A DNA stretch of 17,356 nucleotides from Alteromonadaceae bacterium UBA2620 (GTDB taxonomy: Bacteria > Pseudomonadota > Gammaproteobacteria > Enterobacterales > Alteromonadaceae). How positions within the stretch are numbered: the first letter of the stretch is position 1; each line of letters opens with the position of its first letter. The notes beneath the pieces were generated by a model. It made no database searches. It was given only the letters and a program-made list of their open reading frames with translations, and was not told where the DNA came from. This document shows, one piece after another, positions 14,313-17,356 of the stretch. The position numbers and the translations under genes were made by a program. The stretch covers positions 1 to 17,356 of the forward strand of contig DDJQ01000041.1 of assembly GCA_002339125.1 (NCBI GenBank). The letters are read 5' to 3'.

Positions 14313-16130
14313 ATGACAGAATTTGATTCTAACGCTTTTCTCAAATCGTTAACTCATCAGCCCGGCGTGTACCGTATGTACAACGCCGCTGATGAAGTTA
14401 TTTATGTGGGCAAAGCCAAAAACCTGAAAAACCGGGTTTCCAGCTACTTTAAAGCGAACCTGGATAATCCCAAAACCATCGCCCTGGTGAGTCAGATCGC
14501 CCGTATGGATGTAACGGTGGTTAACAGCGAAACCGAAGCGTTTCTGCTCGAAAATAACTTCATCAAAAAATATCGCCCACGCTATAACGTACTGTTACGT
14601 GACGATAAGTCCTATCCTTTTATCTTTCTCTCAGCTCATGAACATCCCAGACTGGATTTTCACCGCGGTCCACAAAAGCGTAAGGGCGAATACTTCGGGC
14701 CTTATCCCAGTGCCTGGGCGGTAAGAGAAAGCCTGCGTACCATGCAGAAACTGTTTCCGGTGCGTCAGTGTGAAGACAGCTACTACCGTGCTCGCAGCCG
14801 CCCGTGTTTGCAATATCAGATGCAACGTTGTTCAGCTCCTTGTGTAAAAGGCTATGTGAGTGATGAAGAGTATGCCGAACAGGTGCAACTGGTGCGGCTG
14901 TTTCTGAAAGGGAAGAACCAGCAGGTGATCAATTCTCTGGCCGATAAGATGGAAGCCGCCAGTGAGCAGCTGAACTTTGAGGCGGCGGCCCGGTATCGCG
15001 ACCAGATTGGTGCACTACGCAAAGTGCAGGAGCGCCAGTGGGTGGCCGGTACCCAGGACGAGATGGATATTTTTGGGTTTGCGTATCGGGGCGGAATGGC
15101 CTGTATCCAGGTGATGTTTATTCGCGATAGTCAGCTGCTGGGCAGTAAAGCGTTTTTCCCAAAAATACCTTCAACTACTACCGAGTCCGAGATTTTCGAA
15201 GCTTTCCTGCTACAGTTTTATCTGGCCGGCAATAAGATTATTCCAAAACAAATTGTGCTTCCTCAGGGGCTTTCAGATGAAGTGGCCATAGCCGATCTGC
15301 TGAGTCAGGAAGCGAAGCATAAAGTGCGCTTTTACCGCGGTGCCAGAGAAGAGAAAAAACAATACCTTCAATTAGCCCAGGCTAATGCTAAAAATGCACT
15401 GGATGCCCAGTATGGCCAGCAAAAGTCGGTATTTGCTCGTTATATTGATTTAGAGTCAGCCCTTGAGTGGGACGACCCAATCCAGCGTATGGAATGTTTT
15501 GATATCAGCCACACTTCTGGTCAGCAAACAGTGGCGTCCTGTGTAGTATTCAACCGTGAAGGCCCAATAAAGAGTGATTATCGCCGGTACAATATTGAAG
15601 GGATCACGCCAGGTGATGACTATGCCGCCATGGCTCAGGCCTTAAAACGCCGGTATAAAAACGTGCAGGATGCCGAAAAAATTCCCGACATTCTGTTTAT
15701 CGATGGTGGTAAAGGGCAGTTAGGGCAGGCCGAAGATTTCTTTGCCGACTGGCCACATGATAAAAAACCATTGCTGATTGGTGTGGCTAAAGGGACTACC
15801 CGTAAGCCCGGTCTGGAAACCTTGATTCTGGCTGATACTCACGACACCATCCCGCTTAATGCCGACCGACCGGCGTTACATTTAATTCAGCATATTCGTG
15901 ATGAGTCGCACCGATTTGCTATCAGCGGCCACCGTAACCGTCGTCAAAAGGTTAAAACAACCAGCTCACTGGAATCTATTCCCGGAGTAGGGGCCAAGCG
16001 CCGTCAGTCATTGCTTAAATACATGGGTGGTCTGCAGGGGCTTAAAAAAGCCAGCCGTAATGAGATTGCCAGTGTGCCGGGGATTAGTGACGAACTGGCC
16101 GAAACCATTTACGACCATTTGCATAATTAA
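14313..16130 (+). CDS. uvrC: UvrABC excinuclease subunit C
   Basis: A 605-residue UvrC, which makes both incisions around DNA lesions in nucleotide excision repair. Domains in order: GIY-YIG nuclease (GVYRMY about 18-23 and IYVGKAKNLKNRVSSYF) for the 3' cut; a cysteine region C153-x11-C165-x7-C173-x3-C177, matching the iron-sulphur cluster cysteines of E. coli UvrC; a UVR motif (about 205-240, LNFEAAARYRDQI) that binds UvrB; an RNase H-like endonuclease with MECFDISHTSG for the 5' cut; and two helix-hairpin-helix repeats at the C-terminus (SIPGVGAKRR, SVPGISDELAE). Length is normal for the family. AGGA lies 4 nt before the ATG. All key motifs are intact. Confidence 0.98.
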   Translation: MTEFDSNAFLKSLTHQPGVYRMYNAADEVIYVGKAKNLKNRVSSYFKANLDNPKTIALVSQIARMDVTVVNSETEAFLLENNFIKKYRPRYNVLLRDDKSYPFIFLSAHEHPRLDFHRGPQKRKGEYFGPYPSAWAVRESLRTMQKLFPVRQCEDSYYRARSRPCLQYQMQRCSAPCVKGYVSDEEYAEQVQLVRLFLKGKNQQVINSLADKMEAASEQLNFEAAARYRDQIGALRKVQERQWVAGTQDEMDIFGFAYRGGMACIQVMFIRDSQLLGSKAFFPKIPSTTTESEIFEAFLLQFYLAGNKIIPKQIVLPQGLSDEVAIADLLSQEAKHKVRFYRGAREEKKQYLQLAQANAKNALDAQYGQQKSVFARYIDLESALEWDDPIQRMECFDISHTSGQQTVASCVVFNREGPIKSDYRRYNIEGITPGDDYAAMAQALKRRYKNVQDAEKIPDILFIDGGKGQLGQAEDFFADWPHDKKPLLIGVAKGTTRKPGLETLILADTHDTIPLNADRPALHLIQHIRDESHRFAISGHRNRRQKVKTTSSLESIPGVGAKRRQSLLKYMGGLQGLKKASRNEIASVPGISDELAETIYDHLHN

Positions 16131-16228
16131 TAAGAATGCCCTTATATTAAATCCAATTGGCAGTTTCTTAATAGGTTATATCGTGTGACAATAGTCGCAA
16201 TATAAAGGAAAACCCTTCCGAGTAGTTT

Positions 16229-16798
16229 ATGTGGACGATCCCAAACGTAATTACCTTAATCCGGGTAGTTCTGATTCCAATTTTTGTATGTGTGTATTTT
16301 CTGGACTGGCGCTGGGCAAAAGAAACCGCAGCGTTTATTTTCTGGTTTGCGGCAATCACCGATTGGTTTGACGGCTATCTGGCCCGCAAGTTACAGCAAT
16401 CAACACCGTTTGGTGCCTTTTTAGATCCGGTCGCCGACAAGCTCATAGTGGCTGCCGCGTTATTGATGATAACTCATTCTTACGATTCGGTGTGGATCAC
16501 CGTGCCAGCTATATTACTGTTAGTGCGTGAGATTTACGTTTCAGCGCTAAGAGAGTGGATGGGTTCCCAGGGCGTGCGCGATACGGTACAGGTATCCTTT
16601 ATCGGTAAAGCCAAGACCACTGCTCAAATGTTAGCCTTAATTGGTTTATTGTCTGGCCTGGAAGAGTTTATGGGCTTCCCGATTTACTGGGTAACCCTGG
16701 GTTATATTTTACTCTATATCGCTACCTGGCTGTCGGTGTGGTCAATGATTAGCTACACAAAAGCAGCGTGGCCGCATCTTTCGGGCCTGAAGAATTAG
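16229..16798 (+). CDS. pgsA: CDP-diacylglycerol-glycerol-3-phosphate 3-phosphatidyltransferase
   Basis: A 189-residue integral membrane enzyme that makes phosphatidylglycerophosphate, the committed step to phosphatidylglycerol and cardiolipin. The CDP-alcohol phosphatidyltransferase signature is complete: D45-x2-D48-G49-x2-A52-R53-x8-G62-x3-D66-x3-D70. Several hydrophobic helices follow, and the N-terminus MWTIPNVITLIRV is typical of PgsA. It follows uvrC by 98 nt and precedes the tRNA cluster as in E. coli. The Shine-Dalgarno is poor: AAAGGAAAA lies about 16 nt upstream of the ATG. Confidence 0.97.
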   Translation: MWTIPNVITLIRVVLIPIFVCVYFLDWRWAKETAAFIFWFAAITDWFDGYLARKLQQSTPFGAFLDPVADKLIVAAALLMITHSYDSVWITVPAILLLVREIYVSALREWMGSQGVRDTVQVSFIGKAKTTAQMLALIGLLSGLEEFMGFPIYWVTLGYILLYIATWLSVWSMISYTKAAWPHLSGLKN

Positions 16799-16878
16799 TA
16801 TTTTTTGAGCTAAATGACGGATTTATGACCAAACGATTCGTTTTTGGCGAAAATAGCGGCGAATGAGTTTTTTAGTTG

Positions 16879-16906
16879 TTGACACATTCGCTTGGGCAAG
16901 TAAAAT
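16879..16906 (+). promoter_or_regulatory. sigma70 promoter of the tRNA operon
   Basis: A consensus -35 TTGACA (16879-16884), a 16-nt spacer and -10 TAAAAT (16901-16906) are followed by the C-rich stretch GCCTCCC at the expected discriminator. A GC-rich discriminator is characteristic of stable-RNA promoters under stringent (ppGpp) control. It should drive the three tRNA genes from about 16913. Confidence 0.8.
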
Positions 16907-17018
16907 GCCTCCCACATTCGAAGCAGGACATACTGACTAGAACGGAACACAGCAACTCAGCAGAGTTTGCACCAACAGGTAAGTGAACCATTCGGTAAGT
17001 AACCAGCAAGAAAACAAA

Positions 17019-17094
17019 GCGGGAATAGCTCAGTTGGTAGAGCACAACCTTGCCAAGGTTGGGGTCGCGAGTTCGAATCTCGTTTCCCGCTCCA
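17019..17094 (+). tRNA. glyW: tRNA-Gly(GCC)
   Basis: A 76-nt cloverleaf with acceptor GCGGGAA pairing with TTCCCGC, D arm AGCTCAGTTGGTAGAGC, anticodon GCC at 17052-17054, T arm with GTTCGAATC, and encoded TCCA end. It is first in a Gly-Cys-Leu cluster in the same order as E. coli glyW-cysT-leuZ; the symbol follows that synteny. Confidence 0.98.
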
Positions 17095-17148
17095 ATTTCT
17101 CGAATGTTGCGTTTGCAGTAGACGGCCTCTCGTCACAACGCAATCAAA

Positions 17149-17222
17149 GGCGGAATGGCAGAATGGCTATGCAGCGGATTGCAAATCCGTGGATCTCGGT
17201 TCGACTCCGGGTTCCGCCTCCA
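17149..17222 (+). tRNA. cysT: tRNA-Cys(GCA)
   Basis: A 74-nt cloverleaf with acceptor GGCGGAA/TTCCGCC, anticodon GCA at 17181-17183, T arm containing GGTTCGACTCC, and encoded CCA. It is the second gene of the conserved cluster. Confidence 0.98.
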
Positions 17223-17268
17223 TTTTTTAAGGGCAACCAGCCCGCACCAGCACAATTGTGCAACCCAT

Positions 17269-17355
17269 GCCCGGGTGGTGAAATTGGTAGACACAAGGGA
17301 TTTAAAATCCCTCGCTGGTAACAGCGTGCCGGTTCAAGTCCGGCCCCGGGCACCA
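17269..17355 (+). tRNA. leuZ: tRNA-Leu(TAA)
   Basis: An 87-nt class II tRNA with acceptor GCCCGGG/CCCGGGC, D arm with GGTAGACAC, anticodon TAA at 17303-17305, long variable arm CGCTGGTAACAGCG, T arm with GGTTCAAGTCC, and encoded CCA ending one base before the window edge. It is the third gene of the conserved cluster and is complete. Confidence 0.97.
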
Positions 17356-17356
17356 T

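Noticed and set aside
16131..16160. Possible terminator after uvrC (ATAAG/CTTAT hairpin)
   Set aside because: Only a 5-bp AT-rich stem with no T run; too weak to call.
16983..17321. Open frames over the tRNA cluster on both strands
   Set aside because: They translate tRNA genes and are artefacts.
1..17356. CRISPR array
   Set aside because: No regularly spaced repeats are present; the only direct repeats are the two hairpin-element copies and the IS duplication.

Overview
The window looks like a chromosomal segment of a marine-type gammaproteobacterium, most likely in or near the Alteromonadales. The reason is the right-hand block uvrY-uvrC-pgsA-tRNA-Gly(GCC)-tRNA-Cys(GCA)-tRNA-Leu(UAA), whose order matches the uvrY-uvrC-pgsA-glyW-cysT-leuZ region of E. 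coli. The order-level placement is inference. All recognised genes are on the + strand.

Left region (1-2138). This holds a compact array of five small hairpins (48-173) that ends in a 20-nt sequence identical in form to the 3' end of a tRNA-Ser, followed by the 5' half of an intrinsic terminator. An IS4-type insertion sequence (205-1636, 18-bp terminal inverted repeats, perfect 11-bp target duplication) sits inside that terminator. The first part of the hairpin element recurs as a degraded direct repeat just right of the IS (1662-1736). The rest, up to 2138, has no convincing gene but carries a perfect 9-bp inverted repeat whose half-site recurs nearer the next gene.

Middle region (2139-13353). 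This is a tightly packed, probably co-transcribed locus: a Tat-signal TldD-like metalloprotease, a TldE/PmbA-like partner without a signal, a Tat-signal DUF4159-like protein, a MoxR-type AAA+ ATPase, a DUF58 protein, a BatA-N-domain membrane protein, a DUF4175-like membrane protein split into two frames at or just after a run of eight G, and a large membrane protein with a glutamine-amidotransferase-like segment. Several genes abut or overlap by 4 bp. MoxR/DUF58/BatA-type sets are known as chaperone-like modules with von Willebrand A-type proteins. Coupling one to an apparently exported TldD/TldE-type peptidase pair is the most interesting possibility here; the functional link is inferred from gene order only.

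Right region (13354-17356). A roughly 300-bp gap leads to uvrY (GacA-type response regulator), uvrC (excinuclease), pgsA (phosphatidylglycerophosphate synthase) and three tRNA genes. The tRNAs are preceded by a strong sigma70-like promoter with a C-rich discriminator. The last tRNA ends one base before the window edge.
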